Source of the DNA: Pedococcus dokdonensis
GTDB lineage: Bacteria; Actinomycetota; Actinomycetes; Actinomycetales; Dermatophilaceae
Reading direction: 5' to 3'
NCBI RefSeq assembly: GCF_900104525.1
Contig: NZ_LT629711.1
Span: 2,046,001-2,110,000 of the forward strand
Length of the DNA stretch: 64,000 nt
The translations under genes and the position numbers were made by a program. The notes beneath the pieces were generated by a model. The model was not told where the DNA came from. It saw only the letters and a list, made by a program, of their open reading frames with translations, and did not search any database. Below, piece by piece: positions 8,650-17,157 of the stretch (positions are counted from its first letter, which is position 1; each line of letters begins with the position of its first letter).

Positions 8650-9377
8650 CAGCCGGCTTCCAGCGACTTCTGGGTGATGTCGGCGTTGATCGCCGCGAGC
8701 TCGGGCCTGGCCCGCAGCAGTGCGACGACCTCGCGGCGCTCGGCGATGCCGGTTCCGCGTGCGGCGACGATCGCGCGCAGCGCCTCGAGGTCCTGGGGCG
8801 TGTCGAGGGTGATCCGCAGGTCGGTGGTGTCGGGGGCGAAGCAGAGCCCCATCACCGCGTAGTCGTCCGGGGCGGTGTAGATGCCCGACGTGACGTGGGT
8901 GCGGTGGTGGTCGGTGGCGGTCGCGGCGACCCGGCGCAGCGCGTCCGCGGTGACGAGCTCGACATCGAGCCCGTGCGGCAACGTGCGCACCACCACGGTC
9001 GAGACGTAGTCGAGGGTCGGGTCGGCCCGCCAGGCGCCCACCACCGCATCGATCACGGCCGGGTCGGTGAGGGGGCAGTCGGCAGTGATCCGCACCACCG
9101 CGTCGGCCGGGTGGGCCTCCAGCGCCTGGACGTAGCGGGACAGCACGTCGTCCTCGCTGCCCCGGACGACCGGGACGCCGAGCTCCGCGGCCAGACCGGC
9201 CACCGGGTCGTCGCCCGGGAGGGTGCTGGTGGCGACGACGACGTCGTCGACGAGGCGGGCCGCGCGGCAGGCCCGGACCACCCAACTGAGCACCGGGAGC
9301 CCTCCGAGGTCCTCGAGGACCTTGCCGGGCAGCCGGGTGGATCCCATCCGGGCCTGGACGACGACGATGACGCGCAT
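8649..9377 (-). CDS. pseF: CMP-pseudaminic acid synthetase-type cytidylyltransferase (SpsF-like)
   Basis: This 242-residue protein begins MRVIVVVQARMGSTRLPGK, the nucleotidyltransferase signature of SpsF/PseF-like enzymes. RITADCPLTDPAVIDAV supplies the metal-binding aspartate region, and RITLDTPQDLEALR the C-terminal substrate segment. In this context it should activate pseudaminic acid with CTP to give CMP-Pse. The sequence is closer to SpsF than to classical NeuA, so the sugar is inferred from the cluster. AGGAG sits nine bases upstream of the ATG at 9377, giving a leadered start; the divergent pseB begins 44 bases away. The stop overlaps the fused pseG start by one base. Confidence 0.82.
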   Translation of the reverse strand: MRVIVVVQARMGSTRLPGKVLEDLGGLPVLSWVVRACRAARLVDDVVVATSTLPGDDPVAGLAAELGVPVVRGSEDDVLSRYVQALEAHPADAVVRITADCPLTDPAVIDAVVGAWRADPTLDYVSTVVVRTLPHGLDVELVTADALRRVAATATDHHRTHVTSGIYTAPDDYAVMGLCFAPDTTDLRITLDTPQDLEALRAIVAARGTGIAERREVVALLRARPELAAINADITQKSLEAG

Positions 9378-9420
9378 GCGGCTCCTACTGGGCGTGGGCG
9401 GACGTGTCATTATTGCGCCC

Positions 9421-10428
9421 ATGCCCGACGTCACTGCTGCACCCTCGTCCGTCCTCGCCGGCTCCTCGATCCTGGTCACCGGCGGCACCGGCTCGTTCGG
9501 GAAGGCGTTCATCACCGAGGCGCTGAAGAACCACGACCCCAAGAGGATCGTCATCTTCAGCCGTGACGAGCTCAAGCAGTACGAGGTGCGGCAGCTGTTC
9601 GGCGACGACCCGCGGCTGCGCTGGTTCATCGGAGACATCCGCGACCGGCACCGCCTCAACCGCGCGATGCACGGCATCGACTACGTCGTGCACGCCGCCG
9701 CCCTCAAGCAGGTCGACACGGCCGAGTACAACCCGTGGGAGTTCGTCCAGACCAACGTCGTGGGCTCGCAGAACGTCATCGAGGCCTGCATCGACGCCGG
9801 CGTGAAGCGCGTCGTCGCGCTGTCCACCGACAAGGCGTCCTCCCCGATCAACCTCTACGGCGCCACCAAGCTGACCGCGGACAAGCTCTTCATCACCGGC
9901 AACCACTACGCCGCCGCCTACCCCACCCGCTTCTCGGTGGTCCGCTACGGCAACGTCATGGGCAGCCGCGGCTCCGTGATCCCCTTCTTCCGCAAGCTCG
10001 CCGAGGCCGGCCAGTCGCTCCCGATCACCGACCTGCGCATGACCCGGTTCTTCATCACGCTGCCCCAGGCGGTGAAGTTCGTCACCGACTCGTTCGAGCT
10101 GATGCAGGGCGGCGAGCTGTACGTGCCGAAGATCCCGTCGATGAAGATCACCGACCTCGCCCAGGCCGTCGCTCCCGGCGCCGAGATGCACGAGATCGGC
10201 CTGCGTCCGGGCGAGAAGCTGCACGAGGAGATGATCAGCCCCGAGGAGGGCCGCCGGGCCCTGCGCCTCGGCGACCGCTTCGTCCTCCAGCCCGACCTCG
10301 CCTCGTGGGGCTACACCCCGCCGGAGCACGGCGAGCCGGTGCCCGAGGGGTTCCACTACACCTCGGACAACAACACCGAGTGGTTCACCCGGGAGGACTT
10401 CACGGCACTGCTCGAGACGGACGTCTGA
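9421..10428 (+). CDS. pseB: UDP-N-acetylglucosamine 4,6-dehydratase (inverting)
   Basis: The 335-residue protein starts the Pse pathway by converting UDP-GlcNAc to the 4-keto-6-deoxy-L-altro sugar. The Rossmann glycine motif TGGTGSFGKAF lies at residues 20-30. VHAAALKQVD, VALSTDKASSPINLYGATK (with the Tyr and Lys of the SDR dyad plus the STDKA motif of inverting dehydratases) and SVVRYGNVMGSRGSV are all present. RPGEKLHEEM near the C-terminus is characteristic of the PseB/FlaA1 family. The chosen ATG gives the normal length; a CATTAT box eight bases upstream suggests a leaderless message. pseC follows after two bases. Confidence 0.93.
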   Translation: MPDVTAAPSSVLAGSSILVTGGTGSFGKAFITEALKNHDPKRIVIFSRDELKQYEVRQLFGDDPRLRWFIGDIRDRHRLNRAMHGIDYVVHAAALKQVDTAEYNPWEFVQTNVVGSQNVIEACIDAGVKRVVALSTDKASSPINLYGATKLTADKLFITGNHYAAAYPTRFSVVRYGNVMGSRGSVIPFFRKLAEAGQSLPITDLRMTRFFITLPQAVKFVTDSFELMQGGELYVPKIPSMKITDLAQAVAPGAEMHEIGLRPGEKLHEEMISPEEGRRALRLGDRFVLQPDLASWGYTPPEHGEPVPEGFHYTSDNNTEWFTREDFTALLETDV

Positions 10429-10430
10429 GC

Positions 10431-11558
10431 GTGCTCCCCTACGGCCGCCAGTCGGTCGACGACGGCGATGTCGCGGCGGTCTCCGAGGTCCTCACCAGCG
10501 ACTGGCTGACCACCGGCCCGTGGGTGCGCACCTTCGAGTCCGAGCTGGCCGAGCTCGCCGGCACCCAGGGCGCGGTGACGGTGACCTCGGGCACCGCCGC
10601 CCTGCACACCGCATACGCGGCCATCGGCATCGGCCCCGGCGACGAGGTGGTCACCACCCCGCTCACCTTCGTGGCCACCGCGAGCACCGCGACGATGCTG
10701 GGCGCCACAGTCGTCTTCGCCGACGTCACGCCCGACACCGGCAACCTCGACCCCGACTCGGTGTCAGCCGTGCTGACCGACCGCACCCGGGTGGTGTCGG
10801 GGGTCGACTACGGGGGCCACCCCATCGACGTGGCGGGGCTGCGCGGGCTGGTCGCCGACCGCGACACACTCCTGCTCGAGGACGCCGCCCACTCGATCGG
10901 TGGCAGCCTCGACGGCACGCCCGTGGGCTCGCTGGCGGACGTCACCACCTTCTCGTTCTTCCCCACCAAGAACCTCACCACGGCCGAGGGCGGGGCGGTC
11001 GTCGCCACCGACCCCGAGGTGCTGCGCCGGGCAGCGACGTTCCGCAACATCGGCATGGTCAAGGACCCCGACCGGATGCAGCGCAGCGACGAGGGCGCCT
11101 GGTGGTACGAGGTGCACGAGCTGGGGGTCAACTACCGGCTGCCCGACGTCCTCGCGGCGCTCGGCTCCAACCAGCTGACCCGGCTCGGCCGCTTCAAGGC
11201 CCGGCGAACCGAGCTGCACCGGCGCTACACCGAGGGACTCGCCGGTCTCGACGAGCTGGTGCTTCCCCCCACCCGCGACGGCGCCGACCCGACGTGGCAC
11301 CTCTACTCGCTGCGGATCCGCGACGGCCGCCGCCGCGCGCTGTTCGACCACCTGCGCGATCACGGGATCGGCGTGCAGGTCAACTACATCCCGGTCTACT
11401 GGCACCCCCTGTATGCCGCGCAGGGCTACCAGCGCGGCATGTGCCCCGTGGCCGAGGAGTACTACGAGCAGGAGATCTCGCTGCCGCTGTTCCCCGACCT
11501 GCTCGACTCCGACGTCGACCGGGTCATCGAGCTGGTCCGCGGGTTCCTGGGTGGCTGA
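10431..11558 (+). CDS. pseC: UDP-4-amino-4,6-dideoxy-N-acetyl-beta-L-altrosamine transaminase
   Basis: This 375-residue DegT/DnrJ/EryC1 aminotransferase uses PLP to aminate the PseB product at C4. The lysine that forms the Schiff base is in FSFFPTKNLTTAEGG. TSGTAALHTAYAA near the N-terminus binds the PLP phosphate, and LLLEDAAHSIGG holds the ring-contacting Asp. The C-terminal VNYIPVYWHPLY segment is typical of PseC. The start is a GTG two bases after pseB, so the pair is co-transcribed. The family position fits the expected second step of the pathway. Confidence 0.92.
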   Translation: MLPYGRQSVDDGDVAAVSEVLTSDWLTTGPWVRTFESELAELAGTQGAVTVTSGTAALHTAYAAIGIGPGDEVVTTPLTFVATASTATMLGATVVFADVTPDTGNLDPDSVSAVLTDRTRVVSGVDYGGHPIDVAGLRGLVADRDTLLLEDAAHSIGGSLDGTPVGSLADVTTFSFFPTKNLTTAEGGAVVATDPEVLRRAATFRNIGMVKDPDRMQRSDEGAWWYEVHELGVNYRLPDVLAALGSNQLTRLGRFKARRTELHRRYTEGLAGLDELVLPPTRDGADPTWHLYSLRIRDGRRRALFDHLRDHGIGVQVNYIPVYWHPLYAAQGYQRGMCPVAEEYYEQEISLPLFPDLLDSDVDRVIELVRGFLGG

Positions 11559-11563
11559 GCCGG

Positions 11564-13012
11564 GTGGCTGAGCCGCTCCCCTCCGACCCCGGGCTCACCG
11601 ACCAGGCTGGTGCCGGGTCCACGGGCAGCACCGCGAGCAAGGCGGTGCTCGGCCGCGGCCTGCTCTACACCGTGGGCACCGCCGCACCAGTCCTCAGCAA
11701 CGCCGTCGTGACCCCGTTCGTCACCCGCCAGCTGGGGACCGCCGAGTACGGCTCGGTGGCCACCGGGCTGGTCGTCGTGCAGGTCGGCATGATCGTCGCC
11801 GGGCTCGGGCTCGCCGCGGCGATCACCCGGCACGGCATCCTCGAGAGCTCCGGCGTCTCGGGAGCGCGCAGCCTGGTGCTCCGGGGCGCGGCCGCCGCAG
11901 TCCTGCTGACCGGGCTGGCCGCCCTCACCGCGGGGTGGACCGCCGGCTGGGTGGGCATCCGTGAGCCGCTGGCCCTGGTCCTGGCGCTCGCGTCCGCGGC
12001 CGGGTTCTCGATGGTCGTCAACGTCCAGTCCTACCTGCGGGTGCTGGACCGTCCGCTGCCCTTCGTGCTGCTGTCGTTGGGCAGCGCCCTCGGCGGCCCG
12101 GTGCTCGGCATGCTGCTGCTCGTCAGCGGGCCACCCAGCGCGGCGCGCTACCTGGGCGGGCTGGCCATCGGCTACCTCGCCGCGGGCCTGGCCGGGCTGG
12201 CCATGGTCGTGCGAGGGGTGGAGCACCACCGCGGCGACACCCGGCGCGCCCTGCGGGTGGGTGTGCCGACGGTGCCCCACCAGGTCGCCATCTTCCTCGC
12301 CAGCGGCATCCTCGTGCTGGTCGCCGGATGGCTGTTCGGCTCGGCCGAGGCCGGTCGGCTGCAGCTCGCGGTGCTGATCGGGTCGGCCCCCGGGGTGCTC
12401 ACCTCCAGCCTCAACAACGCCTGGGCCCCGGTCGTCTACCGCACGCCTGAGCACCACCGCGCCGAGGTGCTGGAGCACACCGGCCGCGACATCGCGGTGC
12501 TGACCTCGCTGGCCGCCGGGTTCGTCGCCGCGGCCGCCCCCGTGCTGCTGCGCATCGTGGCCCCGGCCTCCTACGACCCCGGGCAGATGACGCCTGCCGT
12601 GGGGCTGGTCGCCGCCGGCACGGTGCTGTCGGTCCTCTACCTCTGCAACGTGCACCTCGTCTTCGCGTCGGGGCGCAGCGAGGGCCTCGCGCTGGTCACC
12701 CCGTTGTCCCTGGCCCTCGGCACCGCCGGCGCCTGGCTGGCCGGCGACCTCCTCGGGGTTGCCGCCGTGGGTGTCGGGATGACCATCACGTATGCCGCGA
12801 TGGCCCTGGGCGTGGCGCGCCTCGCCCGCCGGGTCAGCGCGACCCGCTGGCACGAGGGCGCCCTGGTCCCAGCCCTGGGGCTGGGTTTCGCACTCTGCGG
12901 CGTGGGCGCAGCGCTGCCCGCCGACGGGCCGTGGACCGCGGTGCGGATCGCCCTGGCCGCCGTGGTGCTCGTGGCCAGCCTGGTGGTGCTGCGCCGCGTC
13001 CTCACCCGCTGA
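11564..13012 (+). CDS. polytopic membrane protein, oligosaccharide flippase-like
   Basis: The 482-residue protein is hydrophobic throughout, with about 12 to 14 predicted membrane helices and a short polar N-terminus. The LGRGLLYTVGTAAPVLSNAV start, a PFVTRQLGTAEYGSVATGL loop and the second-half FGSAEAGRLQLAVLIGS repeat resemble Wzx/MATE-type polysaccharide flippases, which move lipid-linked glycans across the membrane. It starts at GTG 11564, six bases after the pseC stop, so it belongs to the pseB-pseC transcript. An ABC exporter is also present in the locus, so a flippase specific for a Pse-containing unit is an inference. Confidence 0.75.
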   Translation: MAEPLPSDPGLTDQAGAGSTGSTASKAVLGRGLLYTVGTAAPVLSNAVVTPFVTRQLGTAEYGSVATGLVVVQVGMIVAGLGLAAAITRHGILESSGVSGARSLVLRGAAAAVLLTGLAALTAGWTAGWVGIREPLALVLALASAAGFSMVVNVQSYLRVLDRPLPFVLLSLGSALGGPVLGMLLLVSGPPSAARYLGGLAIGYLAAGLAGLAMVVRGVEHHRGDTRRALRVGVPTVPHQVAIFLASGILVLVAGWLFGSAEAGRLQLAVLIGSAPGVLTSSLNNAWAPVVYRTPEHHRAEVLEHTGRDIAVLTSLAAGFVAAAAPVLLRIVAPASYDPGQMTPAVGLVAAGTVLSVLYLCNVHLVFASGRSEGLALVTPLSLALGTAGAWLAGDLLGVAAVGVGMTITYAAMALGVARLARRVSATRWHEGALVPALGLGFALCGVGAALPADGPWTAVRIALAAVVLVASLVVLRRVLTR

Positions 13013-13072
13013 TCGGACCTCCTCGACCCGGGTCTTGCAGGGAGCTGGCGGACCAGGGCACGTCGGATCGGG

Positions 13073-14119
13073 CTAGCCGACTTCGATCGGCTCGACGACC
13101 TGCCCGGCAGCGGGCAGGCTCCGCGGCAGCGGCCTCGGCAGGTAGGACAGTGCCGCGCGCAGCCACGGGCCGAAGGCCAGGCCGGCGGGTCCGTCCGCCC
13201 CGGGGGTGGGCGCCGGGGCCGGGGCGTCGGCGCGACGACGCAGGTTCACGACCGCTCGTGCCGCGACGGAGGTGGTCCAGAACTCCACCGCCGGCACGGC
13301 CGGCTCCAGGCCGCGCCAACCCAGCACCGCCTCGAGGCCGGCCGGCGGCAGCAGGTGCTGGACCCCCAGCTCCCGGTCGACCAGCGGACCGGTGACGGCG
13401 GGGTCGAGGTGCTCACCGTGCAGCTCGGGCCAGGTCTGCCGGACCCGTTCGTTCATCTCGTCGCCCTCGCCGTCGATGCGCAGCGCGTCTCCGTAGACGC
13501 CGAGTGCGGCTCCGAGGTGGCCACCGTAGAGGACCGGGGTGGAGAGCCGGTTGGACACCACCCGTCGGGCCCGGCCCAGCAGGGCCCACAGCCGCCAGAG
13601 GAACTCGGCGTCCATCCGCTCCCCCAGCACCACGACCCGGTGCCCGGCCCCCGTGTAGGCGGCGAGGATCTCCGGGTCCGCGGCGTCGGCGGCATACAGG
13701 CAGGCGGTGGCGGGCCCCTCCTGCTCGCGCCACTGACCCGCGAGCCCGGCGTGGTCTCCACGCACCCGCTGGGTCTGGATGCCGTGCACCGGCATGAGGA
13801 CCACCTCGTCCCGCTCGTCCCGCGGCTGGGGGGTGGGTCCCGCGGCCCGGGCCAGGTAGGCGAACTGCGCTCCCACGGGAGTCGTGGCGTGTCGCTCGGC
13901 CGCCGGGTCCCAGGCCCGCGAGTCGTGCGACCACACCAGCAGCCGCCGCCGGCTCCGCGGGTCGAGACCGATCCGGGGGAAGTCGCGGAAGTGGGTCTGC
14001 ACCGGGGAGAGCGCCGTCCACCCGTGCTGCACCAGGCCGTGGATGTGCCGAGGTCGGGGGCGTCCGGCATACACCGCGAAGGCCGCGCTGTGCCCGTAGA
14101 AATGGTTCTGCGACTCCAT
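13073..14119 (-). CDS. unrecognised protein of the Pse locus, possible GT-B-like glycosyltransferase
   Basis: I do not recognise a named family with confidence. The 348-residue protein has no signal peptide or membrane helix. Features include an N-terminal GHSAAFAVYAGR segment, an HGLVQHGWTALSPVQTHF segment, a central TGAGHRVVVLGER strand-turn and RVVSNRLSTPVLYGGHLGA in a position like the donor-site loop of GT-B enzymes. The C-terminal 60 residues are Pro/Ala-rich. The gene lies between the Pse operon and the GT2 genes, is convergent with the flippase, and has a TAGCCT box seven bases before the ATG (leaderless). Because the locus lacks another obvious CMP-nonulosonate transferase, it is a candidate pseudaminyltransferase; this is inference. 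Confidence 0.6.
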   Translation of the reverse strand: MESQNHFYGHSAAFAVYAGRPRPRHIHGLVQHGWTALSPVQTHFRDFPRIGLDPRSRRRLLVWSHDSRAWDPAAERHATTPVGAQFAYLARAAGPTPQPRDERDEVVLMPVHGIQTQRVRGDHAGLAGQWREQEGPATACLYAADAADPEILAAYTGAGHRVVVLGERMDAEFLWRLWALLGRARRVVSNRLSTPVLYGGHLGAALGVYGDALRIDGEGDEMNERVRQTWPELHGEHLDPAVTGPLVDRELGVQHLLPPAGLEAVLGWRGLEPAVPAVEFWTTSVAARAVVNLRRRADAPAPAPTPGADGPAGLAFGPWLRAALSYLPRPLPRSLPAAGQVVEPIEVG

Positions 14120-14181
14120 GCCGGAAGGCTATCGGGGCGGCTGCGGGGCCCGGCCGGGGGCGACCACTAGGCTGGGCCCCG

Positions 14182-14850
14182 ATGAACGACGACGTCTGGC
14201 TCGTGGTGCCCCTCTACAACGAGGCCAAGGTGATCGGTGACGTGATCGCCCAGGCTCGCGAGACCTTCCCGCGCGTGGTCTGCGTGGACGACGGGTCCAA
14301 GGACGGCAGCGCCGAGGCCGCCGCCGCGGCCGGCGCGGTCGTCGTGCGGCACCCGGTCAACCTCGGGCAGGGCGCGGCCCTGCAGACCGGTTTCGAGTAC
14401 GCCCTGTCGCAGCCCTCCATGAGGTGGGTCGTGACCTTCGACGCCGACGGCCAGCACCAGGTCGACGACGTGCTGGCGATGCTCGTCAAGGCCCGGGCCG
14501 AGAACCTCGACGTGGTCTTCGGGTCACGGTTCCTCGACGACCGCACCGAGGCAGGGACGCTGAAGAAGCTCGTGCTGCGGATGGCGGTCGGCTACACCAA
14601 CCTGACCACCCACACCCGGCTGACCGACGCGCACAACGGTCTCCGGCTGATCTCGCGCGACGTCGTCCAGCAGATCGAGATCACCCAGAACCGGATGGCC
14701 CACGCCTCCGAGCTCGTGCAGCAGATCGGTGCGCTCGACATCCGCTACGCCGAGAGCCCGGTGCACATCCTCTACACCGACTACTCCAAGGCCAAGGGCC
14801 AGTCCCTCTGGAACGCCGTGAACATCCTGGCCGAGCTGATCCTGCGATGA
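14182..14850 (+). CDS. family 2 glycosyltransferase (DPM1/GtrB-like)
   Basis: The 222-residue GT-A enzyme opens with WLVVPLYNEAKVIGDVI and VVCVDDGSKDGS, the nucleotide-binding half of family 2 transferases. FDADGQHQVDD carries the DxD-type metal site, and FGSRFLDDRTEAG plus TDAHNGLRLISRD match polyprenyl-phosphate sugar synthases. Such enzymes load a sugar onto a lipid phosphate for use by membrane GT-C transferases. The DUF2304 membrane protein next door is a frequent partner. A TAGGCT box (14168-14173) eight bases before the ATG points to a leaderless start. Confidence 0.88.
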   Translation: MNDDVWLVVPLYNEAKVIGDVIAQARETFPRVVCVDDGSKDGSAEAAAAAGAVVVRHPVNLGQGAALQTGFEYALSQPSMRWVVTFDADGQHQVDDVLAMLVKARAENLDVVFGSRFLDDRTEAGTLKKLVLRMAVGYTNLTTHTRLTDAHNGLRLISRDVVQQIEITQNRMAHASELVQQIGALDIRYAESPVHILYTDYSKAKGQSLWNAVNILAELILR

Positions 14851-14877
14851 GCCGGCCGACTGCGGGAGCGCACTGAC

Positions 14878-15345
14878 ATGAACATCGTCCTGATCCAGGT
14901 CCTGCTGATCGTCGTGGTGGTCGTCGTCGCGGCCCGCTTGTTCCGCTCCCGCGGCGCCCGGTCGCAGGCGGTGCGACGCCTCGGGCTGCTGATGTTCGCG
15001 GCCTTCGCCGTGGTGTCGATCCTGTTCCCGAACCTCTGGAACCGGATGGCCGCTGTCGCCGGTGTCCGTCGTGGCACCGACCTGGTCCTCTACTCCCTGG
15101 TGGTGGCGTTCCTCAGCTTCACGGTGACGACCTACCTGCGGTTCCGCGACTTCGAGGCCCGCTACACCCGGCTGGCGCGACGGCTGGCGCTCGACGAGGT
15201 GCGCGGAGGTCCGGGTGGCCAGCCCTTCGGCAGTGGCGCCCCCAGCGCCGGCGCCCCCAGCACTCCCAGCGCCACCGGTGCTCCCAGCGGCACCAGCTCG
15301 CCCGGCGAGGCGCCCACCGACCCGCCGGAGCCGGACCCGCGCTGA
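14878..15345 (+). CDS. DUF2304-type small membrane protein
   Basis: The 155-residue protein has three hydrophobic segments (about residues 3-19, 37-52 and 66-84) and a conserved RFRDFEARYTRLARRLAL amphipathic stretch. The last 45 residues are a Gly/Ser/Pro/Ala tail that looks disordered. This layout matches DUF2304 proteins, which usually sit beside DPM1-like GT2 genes. The likely role is to anchor or assist that transferase. GGGAG nine bases upstream of the ATG is a good ribosome site, and the GT2 gene ends 27 bases before. Confidence 0.8.
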   Translation: MNIVLIQVLLIVVVVVVAARLFRSRGARSQAVRRLGLLMFAAFAVVSILFPNLWNRMAAVAGVRRGTDLVLYSLVVAFLSFTVTTYLRFRDFEARYTRLARRLALDEVRGGPGGQPFGSGAPSAGAPSTPSATGAPSGTSSPGEAPTDPPEPDPR

Positions 15346-15352
15346 CCGCGGC

Positions 15353-16342
15353 TCAGGCCAGCATCGCCAGGGCGCGGCGCGCGGCGACCGCCAGCGTGTC
15401 CACCGCCAGACCCGCCCCGTCGCTCGGCCGACCACCTCGCCGCAGCGCTGTCGCCATCGACGCGGCGTCGAGGGCGGCCAGCTCGACCCCCGCGGGGCGC
15501 GGTGCGCGGTCGCTCGCGACCACGCGGGCTCCCGCGGCCAGGGCCTCCCGGACGATCACCGAGTCGCCGTCCCAGGCCGTGGGCCGCAGGAAGACACCGC
15601 TCGAGGCGAGCACCGCGCCGACCTCGTCACTGGTGGCGTCGAAGCTCACGGTCACCCACTCGAGGTCCGCCACCGCGGCCCGCAGGGCGGCCAGCTCGGC
15701 GCCTTCCCGACCGTAGGCCAGCACCCTGAGCGTGGCGTCCGGCCAGCCCTCGGCCGCGTCGTCCCGCACCAGCCGCACCGCCTCGACGGCGAGCTCGGCG
15801 TGGTAGTGGGCCAACCCGGCGTTGGTCGCGACGGCGACGGCGTGCGGATCGCGGGGCGGCACCGGTCCGGCCGGTGGGGCCGAGGGCACGAACGGCGTCA
15901 CGACCCGCACCCGGTCCTGCAACGACGCCGGCAGGACCTGCCGGATCTCGTCGCTCACCGCCCAGACCTCGTCGTAGGCCCGCAGGGCCAGGCGCAACGC
16001 TGCGCCGCCCACCCGGCCCAGCCGCTCGACCTGCGCGAGGGTCGACCCGGAGTGCAGCACGACGACGGTGCGGCCGGGCAGGATCGCGAAGACCGGGGCC
16101 AGCACCACCGCCCGCCACAACCGCGTGATGTGGAAGAGGTGCAGGCTCCGGCGTCGCCACCACAGCGGCATCGACCGGGCCGCGCGGCGGGCGTTGCCGG
16201 TGTCCACGTAGGCGACGGTGCACCCGGCCGCGCGCAGCGCCTCGGTCAGCTGGCGGTGGCTGGCGTGCACACCGCCCACCTCGCCGTGCTCCTGGGCCCA
16301 CTGCAGGACGCGGGTCCCGGGGGCGACGACGTCGGCCGGCAT
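15353..16342 (-). CDS. family 4-like glycosyltransferase
   Basis: The 329-residue protein has a GT-B layout. The GEVGGVHASHRQLTEALRAAG segment at residues 20-40 resembles the acceptor-domain loop, and VFLRPTAWDGDSVIVREALAAGARVVAS is the classic donor-domain E-x7-E-like region of family 4 enzymes. It probably adds a sugar in the cytoplasm to the wall polymer. Its ATG overlaps the stop of the upstream CDP-alcohol phosphotransferase (TGATG). It ends eight bases from the stop of the convergent DUF2304 gene. Donor and acceptor are unknown. Confidence 0.82.
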   Translation of the reverse strand: MPADVVAPGTRVLQWAQEHGEVGGVHASHRQLTEALRAAGCTVAYVDTGNARRAARSMPLWWRRRSLHLFHITRLWRAVVLAPVFAILPGRTVVVLHSGSTLAQVERLGRVGGAALRLALRAYDEVWAVSDEIRQVLPASLQDRVRVVTPFVPSAPPAGPVPPRDPHAVAVATNAGLAHYHAELAVEAVRLVRDDAAEGWPDATLRVLAYGREGAELAALRAAVADLEWVTVSFDATSDEVGAVLASSGVFLRPTAWDGDSVIVREALAAGARVVASDRAPRPAGVELAALDAASMATALRRGGRPSDGAGLAVDTLAVAARRALAMLA

Positions 16343-17157
16343 CAGTCGAGCCGCGAGCTGGTCAGGACGCCGAGCAGGTGCCCACCCGCCGTCACGACGG
16401 CCAGCGGCACCATCACCGCGACGAGCACCTGGGTGCCCACGAGGTCGCCCCGCACGACGTCGACCACTCCGGCCAGCAGCGCCAGCAGCGATGCCTCGAC
16501 GGCCACGAAGGCGCGGAAGATGGGCAGGTAGCCCATCGCCCGGCGGACCGCGGCCAGGCCCGACACCTTGGAGCGCGTGGTCGCGGCCACGTCCTCGAGC
16601 ACCGGCCGCCCGGTCTTGGCCCGCGCCACGTGGACGAGGTCGGTGAACGCCTTGTTGAGCAGCACGACCAGCGACACGAGGAGACCGAGCACCGTCCAGC
16701 CACCGACCTCGCCGGGGTGCGCGAGCGACCAGCCGTCGGCACGCAGCCCGAGGGCCGCGGGGATGGCGGCCTCGGTGGCGTAGTGGCCGATCCGGTCGAG
16801 GTAGATGCCCGCCGGGGAGAACCGCTGGCGCCAGCGCGCCACCTCGCCGTCACTGCAGTCGAGCAGGATCTGCAGCTGCATGGCGAGCACGCACAGCAGC
16901 GGCCCGACCACGCCGGGCAGCGGGAGCAGGAGGGCGCCGACGACCCCGACGAGGATCATCAGCCAGGTGACGCCGTTCGGCGAGATCCCGGTCGGCAGCA
17001 GCGCGCGCGTGGCGTGGACCGAGAGGTGCCGGATGTAGAGGGCGCCCGCCCAGTGCTCGGCGTTGTAGCGGGCGATGTGCTCGGGGGGCTGTGCCACCGC
17101 CCGCAGCTCGGCGAGCGACGGGTGGTTGTCAGCAGGGTCGTGCGTGTATGCCGTCAT
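16342..17157 (-). CDS. CDP-alcohol phosphatidyltransferase-family membrane protein, altered last Asp
   Basis: The 271-residue protein has about six membrane helices and the CDP-alcohol phosphotransferase motif LLDCSDGEVARWRQRFSP then AGIYLDRIGHY (residues about 95-125). The family signature is D-x2-D-G-x2-A-R-x8-G-x3-D-x3-D. Here the first three aspartates are present but the fourth, proposed to be the catalytic base, is His (codon CAC). The enzyme may use a different mechanism, or belong to a subfamily in which His is normal. It overlaps both neighbours (ATGA upstream, TGATG downstream), so it is part of the exporter operon. A role in adding an alcohol-phosphate group to the surface glycan is inferred from context. 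Confidence 0.82.
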   Translation of the reverse strand: MTAYTHDPADNHPSLAELRAVAQPPEHIARYNAEHWAGALYIRHLSVHATRALLPTGISPNGVTWLMILVGVVGALLLPLPGVVGPLLCVLAMQLQILLDCSDGEVARWRQRFSPAGIYLDRIGHYATEAAIPAALGLRADGWSLAHPGEVGGWTVLGLLVSLVVLLNKAFTDLVHVARAKTGRPVLEDVAATTRSKVSGLAAVRRAMGYLPIFRAFVAVEASLLALLAGVVDVVRGDLVGTQVLVAVMVPLAVVTAGGHLLGVLTSSRLD

